The notes under the pieces were generated by a model, which was not told the origin of the DNA, searched no databases, and saw only the letters and a list, made by a program, of their open reading frames with translations. DNA of 28,828 nt from JBOGZD01 sp050697155. Its GTDB lineage: Bacteria; Actinomycetota; Thermoleophilia; Solirubrobacterales; 70-9. Below, piece after piece: positions 7,357-15,282 of the stretch. The position numbers were made by a program, and so were the translations under genes. Each line of letters opens with the position of its first letter. Position 1 is the first letter of the stretch. Where the stretch lies: contig JBOGZD010000023.1 of assembly GCA_050697155.1 (NCBI GenBank), positions 1 to 28,828 of the forward strand, written 5' to 3'.

Positions 7357-7767
7357 CTACTCGACGGTGAAGCTCCCCGTCATGCCCAGGTCGCGGTGGC
7401 TGGGGACGGTGCAGACGAGCGCGTACTCGCCCGGCTCGAGGTCGACCTCGAGCTCCGCGCTCTCGCCGGGCTGGACGTTCGGCGTCGCCGCCAGCTCCTT
7501 GGACGGGGTGTCGGGGTCCGGGCCCTCCTCGACCGTGAAGTTGTGGACGATCTCGCCCGCGTTCTCGAGCGTGATCGTCTGGCCACGCTCGGCGGTCACG
7601 TCGGAGGGGGCGAACGCGTACTCCGACATCTCCACCGCCTTCGCGCCCCCCGCCGGCTGCTCGGCCCCGCGCGCGGGGATCGCCTCCTCCTCGGCGTCGT
7701 CGCCACCACACCCCGCCAGACCGAGGGCGACGACGACCAATGCCACCAAGAGGATGCGGCTTCGCAT
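7357..7767 (-). CDS. Cupredoxin (plastocyanin-like) lipoprotein
   Basis: Secreted blue-copper electron carrier or copper-binding lipoprotein of 136 residues. A signal peptide with lipobox LAGC (Cys20) is followed by an acidic linker and a plastocyanin-type domain. The type 1 copper ligands are complete: His75 (EIVHNFTV), Cys119, His124 and Met129 (LVCTVPSHRDLGM). ATG 7767 is preferred over the TTG two codons upstream. It is convergent with the 6916 gene and divergent from CopCD copy 2. The intergenic stretch contains operator S5 and two further dyads. It may feed electrons to the CuA subunit encoded next door; that is inference. Confidence 0.93.
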   Translation of the reverse strand: MRSRILLVALVVVALGLAGCGGDDAEEEAIPARGAEQPAGGAKAVEMSEYAFAPSDVTAERGQTITLENAGEIVHNFTVEEGPDPDTPSKELAATPNVQPGESAELEVDLEPGEYALVCTVPSHRDLGMTGSFTVE

Positions 7768-7772
7768 CGTCA

Positions 7773-7788
7773 ACTCTGACCTCAGAGT
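7773..7788. promoter_or_regulatory. Inverted repeat at the cupredoxin start
   Basis: ACTCTGA-CC-TCAGAGT, a perfect 7+2+7 palindrome immediately upstream of the cupredoxin ATG. It is unrelated to the GTAG dyads, so a second regulator or a translational hairpin is possible. Confidence 0.5.
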
Positions 7789-7812
7789 CGGACCCTTCGA
7801 TGCAGCACGCTA

Positions 7813-7828
7813 CTACACTGCATCGGAG
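7813..7828. promoter_or_regulatory. Operator S5 between cupredoxin and CopCD copy 2
   Basis: CTACACTGCATCGGAG preceded by TA: the left half (TACTACA) is perfect, the right half is weak. It is nested within a perfect 8-bp inverted repeat, CGATGCAG (7798-7805) / CTGCATCG (7818-7825). TACACT (7814-7819) can serve as the plus-strand -10 for the gene starting at 7832; TAGCGT on the minus strand may serve the cupredoxin. Confidence 0.55.
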
Positions 7829-7831
7829 ATT

Positions 7832-9937
7832 GTGTCCGTGGGCACTCCGATCGCTTCCGGCGCCCGGCGAACGGTGACGCTCCGGCTCGCCGGGCTCGCG
7901 TTGTTCGCCAGCGCCGTCGCGCTCGGCGTCGCCGCCCCAGACGCCCAGGGACACGCGGCCTTCCTGGAGTCGGCGCCCGAGGCGGGCGCGAGCCTCGGCG
8001 GGTCCCCGAAGGAGCTGCGCCTCGAGTTCACCGAGCCGCTCAACGGGGACCTGACCGAGGTTCGCCTCGTCGACGCGGAAACGGGCGAGCAGGTCGACGC
8101 CGCGAGTGAGGTCGAGGGGCGCGAGGAGGTGGTCCTCCGCCCGGCGAGCGAGCTGCCCCGCGGCGGCTACCGGGTCGACTGGTACACGGTCTCGACGCTC
8201 GACGGCCACCCCCTCGAGGGGGCGTTCGGCTTCGGCGTTCGCGCCCCGGCGCCGAGCGGGAGCGAGAGCATCGAGCAGAGCCCGCTCGCCCGCGAGGGAT
8301 GGCTGAGGATCCTCTCCCGGGCCGTCCTCTACGCGGCGCTCCTCTTCTTCGCCGGAGGGATCATGGGGGCGGCGCTGCTCTCGCGGGGGCGGGGCCCGGC
8401 GGAGTGGCTCTACCCCGCCGCGCTCGCCGCCGACGGCGAGGGCCGGGACCCGGTCGCGGTGCGCGAACGGGCGTGGCGGAACACCCTTCGCGCCGGCTGG
8501 CTCGCCAGCGCCGCCGCCGCGGCGGTCGCCGTGGTCGAGACCTACGACGCCGCCGGCGGGCTTGGCCCCGCGCAGGTGGGCGACTACCTGCTCGCCAATA
8601 CGGCGGGGCTCGCGCGCCTGCTCACCGTCGCCTCCTTGCTCGCGGCGGTCGCCCTCGCCCGTCGGGCCCGCGACGCCGCCGGGGGTGCGATCGCGATCGC
8701 GCTGCTCAGCATCGCCTTCAGCGGCCACGCCAACTCCGCCGAGCCGCGCGCGCTGGCGGTCTCGACCGACTGGATCCATCTCGTGGCCGGCGCCGTCTGG
8801 GTCGGTGGCATCGCCCAAGTCGCGGCGGCGTGGGTGCCCCTGGTGCGGCGGGTCGGTGCGAGTACCCGCCGGGGCGCGATGCGGGCGGTGCTGCGCCGCT
8901 TCGGACGCGTCGCGCTGCCGGCCTTCGTGCTCGTCGCGGCCAGCGGCCTCACGAACGCCCTGGTCCAGCTTGGCGAGGTGCCGGCGCTGTGGGAGACCGC
9001 CTACGGGCGCGTGCTCGCGGTGAAGGTCGCCCTCGTGGGCGCGATCGCGTTGGCGAGCTACGGCCACGCGATCCGCCTGCGCCCCCGCCTCATCGCCGCG
9101 AACCCGCATCCCGGGGCGGCTCGGGAGCGCAGGCACTGGCGGCTGCTCTCCGCCGAGCCCGTGATCGGCGTCGCGGTCGTGCTCGCCGCGGCGGCGCTGG
9201 TCGTCTTCCCGCTGCCGCCGCGCCAGCTCGCCGAGACCGAGGCCGAGGCCCCGGAGGCCGCCTGCGAGCCCTGCCCGGTTCCCGAGCCCAAGCCGGGCGA
9301 GCTCACCGTCGCCGAGGCGGCCGGCTCGCAGATCGCGGCGCTGTGGGTGCGGGCCGACGGCCGCGCCACGGCGCGGGTCTACGACATCCAGGGGACGCCC
9401 GCGGAGGTGCCGATGAGCGTTGCGGGCACCGAGGTCGGGGCGGCCTGCGGCGCGGGCTGCCGGCGGGTGCGGCTTCGGGCAGGCGCCGAGGAGGCGACGC
9501 TCGCGGTCGCGGAGGGCGGGAGACGAAGCCGCGCGAGGGTGCCGGTGCGGTGGGACCCCTCGCGGACGAAGGAGGCGCGCCAGCTGGTCGCTAGGGCGCA
9601 GCAGGAGATGCGGGGGCTGGCCATGGTGCGCATACGCGAGCGGACCTCGAGCGGACCGGGCCTCGTCAACACGACGAGGCCGGTACTCCGGGCCCCGCGC
9701 GACCGCACCCTGATGCGGGCGAACTTTCGCTGGGGCGCCTTCGGCGCCACCGCGCGCTGGCTCGGCGGGGGTCGGATCGACGGCCGGCCGGTGGTCTGGG
9801 TGGCGCTCGTCGATCGCGGCACGCCGATCTGGTACCGGCTCGCGATCGAGCCGCGCTCCGCCCGCGTGCTTCGGGAGCGGCTCGTCACCACCGCCCACTT
9901 CATCGACCACGACTACTCGGGCTTCATCGAGAGGTGA
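7832..9937 (+). CDS. CopC-CopD fusion copper protein (copy 2)
   Basis: A 701-residue protein. A signal peptide (about 1-43) ends before GHAAFLES, and the CopC domain carries the N-terminal His and a later D-x-H (LDGHPLEGAF). A roughly eight-helix CopD domain follows (about 160-470), including TDWIHLVAGAVWVGG, then a C-terminal extracytoplasmic region (about 470-701). That tail starts with a CEPCPVPEP cysteine pair, includes CGAGC, and ends in a LolA-like stretch (FIDHDYSGF). The role is copper binding and uptake or delivery across the membrane. GTG 7832 is chosen because it precedes the signal peptide and follows a promoter closely; GTG 7838 is an alternative. It is a close paralogue of the gene at 1-1487, which suggests duplication within the locus. 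Confidence 0.92.
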   Translation: MSVGTPIASGARRTVTLRLAGLALFASAVALGVAAPDAQGHAAFLESAPEAGASLGGSPKELRLEFTEPLNGDLTEVRLVDAETGEQVDAASEVEGREEVVLRPASELPRGGYRVDWYTVSTLDGHPLEGAFGFGVRAPAPSGSESIEQSPLAREGWLRILSRAVLYAALLFFAGGIMGAALLSRGRGPAEWLYPAALAADGEGRDPVAVRERAWRNTLRAGWLASAAAAAVAVVETYDAAGGLGPAQVGDYLLANTAGLARLLTVASLLAAVALARRARDAAGGAIAIALLSIAFSGHANSAEPRALAVSTDWIHLVAGAVWVGGIAQVAAAWVPLVRRVGASTRRGAMRAVLRRFGRVALPAFVLVAASGLTNALVQLGEVPALWETAYGRVLAVKVALVGAIALASYGHAIRLRPRLIAANPHPGAARERRHWRLLSAEPVIGVAVVLAAAALVVFPLPPRQLAETEAEAPEAACEPCPVPEPKPGELTVAEAAGSQIAALWVRADGRATARVYDIQGTPAEVPMSVAGTEVGAACGAGCRRVRLRAGAEEATLAVAEGGRRSRARVPVRWDPSRTKEARQLVARAQQEMRGLAMVRIRERTSSGPGLVNTTRPVLRAPRDRTLMRANFRWGAFGATARWLGGGRIDGRPVVWVALVDRGTPIWYRLAIEPRSARVLRERLVTTAHFIDHDYSGFIER

Positions 9938-9950
9938 GCCCTGGCCGGCT

Positions 9951-9992
9951 CAGCCCCCGCTCATCCCGAGCAGCCCGATCCCGGTCGGGTCG
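9951..9992 (-). pseudogene. Possible remnant of a MoaD-like C-terminus
   Basis: Read on the minus strand this short stretch ends in GLLGMSGG then TGA. That nearly repeats, at DNA level too, the LLGMSGG end of the MoaD-like gene at 5799-6047. The upstream sequence no longer resembles the family. It may be debris from a duplication that also copied CopCD, or a chance match in a GC-rich gap. Confidence 0.3.
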
Positions 9993-10049
9993 CGGCGGGC
10001 GCCGCTGAACCGAGCGGGGAGCGGGCGGGTCTAAATCGTGGGGTGGCCA

Positions 10050-11153
10050 ATGGACCCCGCGCGACGCCACGACAGACGCCAGTTCCTGAAGGGGGCCGCC
10101 GCGCTTGGCGTCGTCGCGGCGGCGTCGGGCGCCGGCGCGTGGCGGTTGCTCGCGGGCGGCGACGGGGGTACCGCCGTGGAGGCCGGGGAGGGCGTGAGCC
10201 TCGACCGCCTCGCGGCGAACGTCGTCTCCGGGGGCCCCGGCAAGGACGGGATCCCCGCGATCGACGAGCCCCGCTTCGTGGCCGCATCGGAGGCGAGCTT
10301 CCTCACCGACGAGGAGGTCGTCTTCGGCCTCCTCGCCGGCGGCGAGGCGCGGGCCTACCCCCAGCTCGCGCTGGTCTGGCACGAGATCGTCAACGACGTG
10401 GTCGTCGGCGAGCCGGTTTCGGTCACCTACTGCCCGCTCACCGGCTCCGTGGTCGCGCTCAGCGGCTCGGCGGGCGGGCGGCCGCTCACCTTCGGCACGA
10501 CTGGGAACCTGGTCAACTCGAACCTGCTGATGTACGACCGGGTGACCGACTCGGAGTGGCCCCAGCTCCTCGCCCGGGCGATCGACGGCCCCGAGAAGGG
10601 GGCGCGGCTCGCCGAGGCTCCGCTGGTGTGGAGCAGGTGGAGGGACTGGCGCGCCGCGCACCCGGACACCCGCGTCCTCTCCACGGACACCGGGTACTCG
10701 CGCGCCTACGGCTCCGACCCCTACGGCTCATACTCGCCGCCCGGCGGCTACTACGGAGGCGGCGGGCCCATCTTCCCCGTGCTCGAGGAGAGCGATCGCT
10801 TCGGGCCGAAGGAGGTGGTCGTCGGGGTCAAGGCGGGCGAGGCGCGGGTCGCGATCCGCAAGGACCGGATCCAGGCGGCGGGAGCGCTGCCGCTGGAGGC
10901 GGGCCGCACGCCGCTCCTCGCCCTCTGGGACGAGCGGCTCGCGACGGCCCGGATCTTCGTGCGGCGCGTGCGGGGGAGGACGCTTCGCTTCCGCGAGGGG
11001 GGGCGGCGCGACTCGACCGGGTCGCTGTGGGATCCGAGCGGCCGCGCAGTCGCCGGGCCGCTCGCGGGAGGACGCCTTCGGCCGGCCGACTTCCTCGACG
11101 TGATGTGGTTCGCCTGGTACGCGTTCTTCCCCGAGACCGAGGTGGTGGCATGA
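10050..11153 (+). CDS. Tat-exported DUF3179 protein
   Basis: A 367-residue protein with a twin-arginine leader (DRRQFLKGAAALGVVAA). The DUF3179 hallmarks follow: DGIPAIDEPRFV, ARAYPQLALVWHEIVND, VSVTYCPLTGSVVAL and the C-terminal DVMWFAWYAFFPETEV. The biochemical function of DUF3179 is unknown. The conserved Cys in TYCPLTGS and export in folded form suggest a cofactor or metal, which is inference. ATG 10050 is chosen; an in-frame GTG lies 12 bases upstream. Its stop overlaps the start of the next gene (ATGA), so the two are co-translated. No GTAG operator is seen upstream. Confidence 0.88.
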   Translation: MDPARRHDRRQFLKGAAALGVVAAASGAGAWRLLAGGDGGTAVEAGEGVSLDRLAANVVSGGPGKDGIPAIDEPRFVAASEASFLTDEEVVFGLLAGGEARAYPQLALVWHEIVNDVVVGEPVSVTYCPLTGSVVALSGSAGGRPLTFGTTGNLVNSNLLMYDRVTDSEWPQLLARAIDGPEKGARLAEAPLVWSRWRDWRAAHPDTRVLSTDTGYSRAYGSDPYGSYSPPGGYYGGGGPIFPVLEESDRFGPKEVVVGVKAGEARVAIRKDRIQAAGALPLEAGRTPLLALWDERLATARIFVRRVRGRTLRFREGGRRDSTGSLWDPSGRAVAGPLAGGRLRPADFLDVMWFAWYAFFPETEVVA

Positions 11154-11920
11154 AGCGGGCGATCGACTTCGTGGTCCGGATCGGGGACGGGGTGGACGCG
11201 CTGGGCGGCGCGCTGCGCGCCCTCCCCGGCCAGCTCGGGGCGGCACTCGGCGTGCGCCGCTTCCGGCGGATCGCGGCGCTGGTCGCGCTCGCCTACCTGC
11301 TCCTCTACCTGCTCGCGATCCAGGACATCGCGATCTCCGCCAGCGGCAAGTACGGTCGCTTCGCCGACACGCCCTCGGTCGAGGTGGTCTCGGAGTGGCC
11401 GGAGCGGATCCTCGCCGAGCGCGCCCCGTTCCTGTTCGAGCCGATCGCCACCGCGTACCCGATCCCGCAGCTCGCCCTCTTCCTCAGCCCCGGCAACCTC
11501 CTGGTCGGCTCGACGCTCGCCGCGCTCCTGGGGCTGACCGTCGCGGCCGCGCTGTGGGCGGGGTCTCGCCAGCGGGCCTGCGGGAGAATGCGCTTCGCCG
11601 GTGTCCTTGGCGCGCTTCCCGGCCTCCTGCTCGGCTTCAGCTGCTGCGCCCCCACCCTCATCCTCCTGCTCGGCCCGAGCTTCGCCGCCGCGTTCCTGCC
11701 GGCCTTCATCCCGCTCCGGCCCTACCTGTTCCCATTCGCTGTCGGCCTGATGGCGGCGATGCTGGTCTGGAGCGCGCGCCGCACGCTCACCGCAGGCGAG
11801 GCGCTGGCCTCGGGACGCTCGCCCCGGCGGTCTGCGGACGGGCGGGAGGACGACCTACGATTCGGTGTAGTATTGGATCGAAGACTCACGGTTCCCGCGC
11901 CGAAGGAGGATCGCCGATGA
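11150..11920 (+). CDS. Uncharacterised membrane protein with Cys-Cys motif
   Basis: A 256-residue protein with about four to five hydrophobic helices (about 40-60, 100-137, 150-180, 190-208). A Cys-Cys pair sits inside a helix (LLLGFSCCAPTLILLLG, Cys165-Cys166), and another Cys at 144 lies at a helix border. I do not recognise the family; a paired Cys in a membrane helix is reminiscent of metal or thiol-handling proteins. It is coupled to the DUF3179 gene (overlapping ATGA). Its last 20 or so codons contain operator S6 and the promoter of the next gene, and its stop overlaps the next start. The C-terminal tail is therefore constrained as regulatory DNA. Confidence 0.8.
   Translation: MKRAIDFVVRIGDGVDALGGALRALPGQLGAALGVRRFRRIAALVALAYLLLYLLAIQDIAISASGKYGRFADTPSVEVVSEWPERILAERAPFLFEPIATAYPIPQLALFLSPGNLLVGSTLAALLGLTVAAALWAGSRQRACGRMRFAGVLGALPGLLLGFSCCAPTLILLLGPSFAAAFLPAFIPLRPYLFPFAVGLMAAMLVWSARRTLTAGEALASGRSPRRSADGREDDLRFGVVLDRRLTVPAPKEDRR
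11855..11870 (+). promoter_or_regulatory. Operator S6 with -10 and ribosome site for the cupredoxin/ATPase operon
   Basis: CTACGATTCGGTGTAG followed by TA, overlapping a TAGTAT -10 box (11868-11873). AAGGAGG (about 11904-11910) then precedes ATG 11917. The whole unit lies inside the 3' end of the upstream gene. Confidence 0.7.
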
Positions 11921-12336
11921 GAAGGCTCGCACTGGTCCTGGGGCTGCTGGCTCTCGCCTCGGCCGGGGTCACCGCCTGCGGGGGCGGCGACCAGGACGAG
12001 GAGGCACCGACCCCGGCCCAGCCGGCCGAGGCACCCGCCGAGAAGGGCGCCGAGACCGTCCGGGTGTCGGCCGACCCCACCGGCCAGCTCGCGTTCGAGT
12101 AGGATGCGCTTCGGGCCGAGGCTGGAACCGTCACCTTCGAGTTCACCAACGACGCCACGCTCGGCCACGACTTCCGCGTCGAGGATCCGCAGGGCGAGGA
12201 CGTCGGCGGCACCGAGGTGATCTCGGAGAGCGAGCAGTCCGTCACGCTCGACCTCGAGCCCGGCGAGTACACGTTCTATTGCAGCGTGCCGGGCCATCGC
12301 GAGGGCGGCATGGAGGGACCGCTCACGGTCGAGTAG
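11917..12336 (+). pseudogene. Cupredoxin lipoprotein gene interrupted by an in-frame TAG
   Basis: The frame starts well (good ribosome site, signal peptide, lipobox-like VTAC at Cys21) and stops at TAG 12100-12102 (codon 62). Past the stop the same frame resumes a complete plastocyanin-like domain to TAG 12334. All copper ligands are kept: His84 (LGHDFRV), Cys122, His127 and Met132 (FYCSVPGHREGGM). No frameshift is needed. The stop falls in the first strand (LAFE-stop-DALRAEAG), where Tyr or another aromatic residue would fit. It may be a recent nonsense mutation, a sequencing error or, less likely, readthrough. Product role if made: periplasmic copper carrier, leading an operon with the 12343 gene and an ATPase. 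Confidence 0.8.
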
Positions 12337-12342
12337 CGCCGG

Positions 12343-12825
12343 ATGCGGGGGCTTCCGCTGTGGCTTCGCTGGGCGCTGACGCTGGTGGTCTTCGGCGCGC
12401 TCTCCCTGGCGGCCCTGAGGGCGATCCAGGACGGCGGGGGCTCGTCCGCAGGCGACGCGGCGGCCCTGCTTGAGGCCAGCCGCGACGCCCGCATGGTCAT
12501 CGTCCGCGACCAGGCGCCGCGCTCCGCGGCTCTCGCGGCCGCGGTCCCGGGGCTTGCGCTCGAGCGCGCCATCCGCGCCGACGTCCGCGGTCGAGTGCGC
12601 CGGAACCGGCTGGCCGGCCCCGCGCAGAGCGTCCGGTGCACTCCGGCGGCGCCGGGGACACGGCAGGGCCGGCGCCCGTTTCGGTGTGTCGCGCGGGCGG
12701 GCGGGATCCGCTACCCGTTCCGTGCCGTGGTCGACCTGCGCTCCCGGCGCATGACCTGGTGCAAGTTCGATCCGGTGCCGTCGGGCACGGCGCCGGTGCC
12801 GCTCAGCGCACGATGCGGGGCGTGA
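12343..12825 (+). CDS. Small exported protein, function unknown
   Basis: A 160-residue product with an N-terminal TM or signal segment (LPLWLRWALTLVVFGALSLA), a short Gly/Ser linker and a basic C-terminal domain. That domain contains four Cys (VRCTPAA, FRCVARA, TWCKFDP, ARCGA), which could form two disulfides outside the cell. I do not recognise the family. It starts 6 bases after the interrupted cupredoxin and reaches into the region of the ATPase start, consistent with one operon. Codon use matches its neighbours, and the Cys-containing end looks conserved in style, so I think it is real. Confidence 0.65.
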   Translation: MRGLPLWLRWALTLVVFGALSLAALRAIQDGGGSSAGDAAALLEASRDARMVIVRDQAPRSAALAAAVPGLALERAIRADVRGRVRRNRLAGPAQSVRCTPAAPGTRQGRRPFRCVARAGGIRYPFRAVVDLRSRRMTWCKFDPVPSGTAPVPLSARCGA

Positions 12826-15275
12826 GCGCGTCTGACCCGGTGAGCGAGCGCGGCCGAAAGGAAGGAAGCGATGGTGACGCAGGCGTGACTCCTCGGAGCG
12901 ACGAACAGGCGACCGTCGTCCTGGAGGCGAGCGGCATGCTGCGCGCCTCGGAGAAGGCCGTGGTGGAAGTGGTGCTCGGGCGCCGGCCCGGGGTGAGCGA
13001 GGTCGAGGCCAACCCGGCGGCCCAGACGGCCACCGTGACCTTCCACCCGGCCCAGACCTCGGTCGGAGAGCTGCAGCGCTGGGTCACCGACTGCGACTAC
13101 CACTGCGCCGGCCAGTCGGTCCCCGCGCACGTCTGCGATCCGCTGCTCGAGCCCCGCCCGGCCGCCGTGGCCGCGATCGAGGAGGCGCGGCCGCCGGAGC
13201 ACGCGCCGCACGAGCACGGCCACGCCGAGACGTCGATGGCGGCGATGATCGCCGACATGCGAAACCGCTTTTTGGTCGCGGCCGTGTTCTCCGTCCCGAT
13301 CGTGCTCTGGTCGCCGATCGGCCGCGACGTCTTCGGCTTCGACGTGGCGACACCCTTCGACCTGCGCGAGGACGTCTTCACGCTGATCCTCAGCCTGCCG
13401 GTGATCCTCTACTCCTGCGCGATCTTCTTCGCCGGGGCGGTGCGGGCCCTGCGCGCGCGGACGCTGGACATGATGGTCCTGGTCGCCGTGGCCGTCGGCG
13501 CCGGCTGGCTCTACTCGCTGGCGGTCACCCTGACCGGGGGCGGCGAGGTCTTCTACGAGGCGGCGACCGTGCTGGCGTCGTTCGTCCTCCTCGGGCACTG
13601 GTTCGAGATGCGCGCCCGCGGCGGCGCCAACGACGCGATCCGCACCCTGCTCGACCTCGCGCCGCCGAAGGCGCTGGTGATCCGCGACGGCGAGACGGTC
13701 GAGGTCCCGACCTCGGAGATCGAGGTCGGGGATCTGCTGTTGGTCCGCCCGGGCGCCAAGATCGCGGTCGACGGCGTCGTCACCGAGGGGGAGAGCGAGG
13801 TCGACGAGTCGATGGTCACCGGCGAGAGCCTCCCCGTCCACAAGCAGCCCGGCTCCGAGGTCGTCGGGGCGACGATCAACGCCAACGGCACCCTGCGTGT
13901 GCGGGCGACCAAGGTCGGCGCCGACACCGCCCTCGCCCAGATCGTCAAGCTGGTCCAGGAGGCGCAGAACTCCAAGGCGCCGGGACAGAAGCTCGCCGAT
14001 CGTGCCGCCTTCTGGCTCGTCTTCGTCGCCCTGCTCGGGGGCGCGGCCACGTTCGCCGCCTGGATGCTGTTCAGCTCCGAGGACGCCTCGAAGGCGCTCC
14101 TCTTCGCGATCACGGTCGTCGTGATCACCTGTCCGGACGCCCTCGGGCTGGCAACCCCGACCGCGATCATGGTCGGCTCAGGGCTCGGCGCCAAGCGGGG
14201 CATCCTGTTCAAGAACGCGATCGCCCTTGAGACCTCGGCCCGGATCGACACCGTGGTCATGGACAAGACCGGCACCCTGACAAAGGGGGAGCCCGAGGTC
14301 ACCGACGTGGTCGCCGAGGGGATCGACGAGCGCGAGCTCCTGCGCCTCGCCGCCGCGGTCGAGCGCTCCTCCGAGCACCCGCTGGCCGAGGCGATCGTCC
14401 GGCACGCCGACTCGAACGGCGCGCCGCCGCTCGACGCGCGGGAGTTCGAGAACATCCCCGGCCACGGCGCCGTCGCGACCGTCGACGGGCGCTCTGTGGC
14501 GATCGGCAACCGCCGGCTGATGGAGCAGCGGGGAATCCGCCTCGGAGCGCTCGCGGCACGCCGCGAGGAGCTGGCGGCGGGCGGGCGCACGGCAGTGCTG
14601 GTCGGCGTCGACGATCGCGCCGCGGGGCTGATCGGGATCGCGGACGCGCCGCGCGAGACCTCGGCCGCCGCGGTCGAGGCCCTGCACGAGGCCGAGGTGG
14701 AGGTGGTGATGCTGACCGGCGACAACGAGGCCACCGCCCGGCGGATCGCCGCGGGGCTCGGGATCGACACCGTGATCGCCGAGGTGCTGCCCGGCGACAA
14801 GGCGGCCAAGGTCGCCGAGCTTCAGGCGGGCGGCCGCAAGGTGGCGATGGTCGGCGACGGGGTGAACGACGCGCCGGCGCTGGCCCAGGCGGACCTCGGG
14901 ATCGCGATCGGGGCGGGGACCGACGTCGCGATCGAGACCGCCGACGTGGTCCTGATGCGCTCCGACCCGCTCGACGTGCCGACGGCACTCGCGATCGGGC
15001 GCGCCACGCTTCGCAAGATGCGCCAGAACCTCGGCTGGGCGATCGGCTACAACTCGATCGCCCTGCCGATCGCTGCCGGCGTCTTCGAGCCCTCGCTGGG
15101 CCTCGAGCTTCGCCCCGAGGTCGCCGCCCTCTCGATGTCGGGGTCGAGCTTCATCGTCGCCGTCAACGCGCTGCTGCTGAAGCGCCTGCGCTTGCGGGAG
15201 GGGCCGTCCGAGCCTGCGGGGCCGCCCGCGTCGACGCCCCCCGGCGCGCGCCCGGCTCCGGCGACCAGCTCCTGA
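12813..15275 (+). CDS. P1B-type heavy-metal ATPase with CPD metal-site motif
   Basis: ATP-driven metal exporter of the inner membrane. The N-terminal HMA-like domain has lost its CxxC (GMLRASEKA), but is followed by a Cys cluster (DCDYHCAGQSVPAHVC) and a His-rich stretch (EHAPHEHGH, about 129-137). Core motifs are intact: TGES, DKTGT (Asp484), SSEHPLAEA, MLTGDN and GDGVNDAPAL. Late-helix metal-site residues GYNSIALP and SMSGSS are also present. The sixth-helix motif is Cys440-Pro-Asp442 (ITCPDALGLATP) instead of CPC, so selectivity may differ. The start is uncertain: ATG 12813, GTG 12822, GTG 12840 and GTG 12885 are all in frame. The best ribosome site precedes an out-of-frame ATG at 12871. 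It shares the operon of operator S6. Confidence 0.9.
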   Translation: MRGVSASDPVSERGRKEGSDGDAGVTPRSDEQATVVLEASGMLRASEKAVVEVVLGRRPGVSEVEANPAAQTATVTFHPAQTSVGELQRWVTDCDYHCAGQSVPAHVCDPLLEPRPAAVAAIEEARPPEHAPHEHGHAETSMAAMIADMRNRFLVAAVFSVPIVLWSPIGRDVFGFDVATPFDLREDVFTLILSLPVILYSCAIFFAGAVRALRARTLDMMVLVAVAVGAGWLYSLAVTLTGGGEVFYEAATVLASFVLLGHWFEMRARGGANDAIRTLLDLAPPKALVIRDGETVEVPTSEIEVGDLLLVRPGAKIAVDGVVTEGESEVDESMVTGESLPVHKQPGSEVVGATINANGTLRVRATKVGADTALAQIVKLVQEAQNSKAPGQKLADRAAFWLVFVALLGGAATFAAWMLFSSEDASKALLFAITVVVITCPDALGLATPTAIMVGSGLGAKRGILFKNAIALETSARIDTVVMDKTGTLTKGEPEVTDVVAEGIDERELLRLAAAVERSSEHPLAEAIVRHADSNGAPPLDAREFENIPGHGAVATVDGRSVAIGNRRLMEQRGIRLGALAARREELAAGGRTAVLVGVDDRAAGLIGIADAPRETSAAAVEALHEAEVEVVMLTGDNEATARRIAAGLGIDTVIAEVLPGDKAAKVAELQAGGRKVAMVGDGVNDAPALAQADLGIAIGAGTDVAIETADVVLMRSDPLDVPTALAIGRATLRKMRQNLGWAIGYNSIALPIAAGVFEPSLGLELRPEVAALSMSGSSFIVAVNALLLKRLRLREGPSEPAGPPASTPPGARPAPATSS

Positions 15276-15282
15276 GTCGCAT

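Noticed and set aside
7100..9910. 936-codon minus-strand open frame
   Set aside because: Complement of CopCD copy 2, which has clear domains, signal peptide and promoter; the antisense product has no recognisable features.
9968..9983. CCCGA...TCGGG hairpin after CopCD copy 2 as a terminator
   Set aside because: Only five base pairs and no following T-run; too weak to call in such GC-rich DNA.
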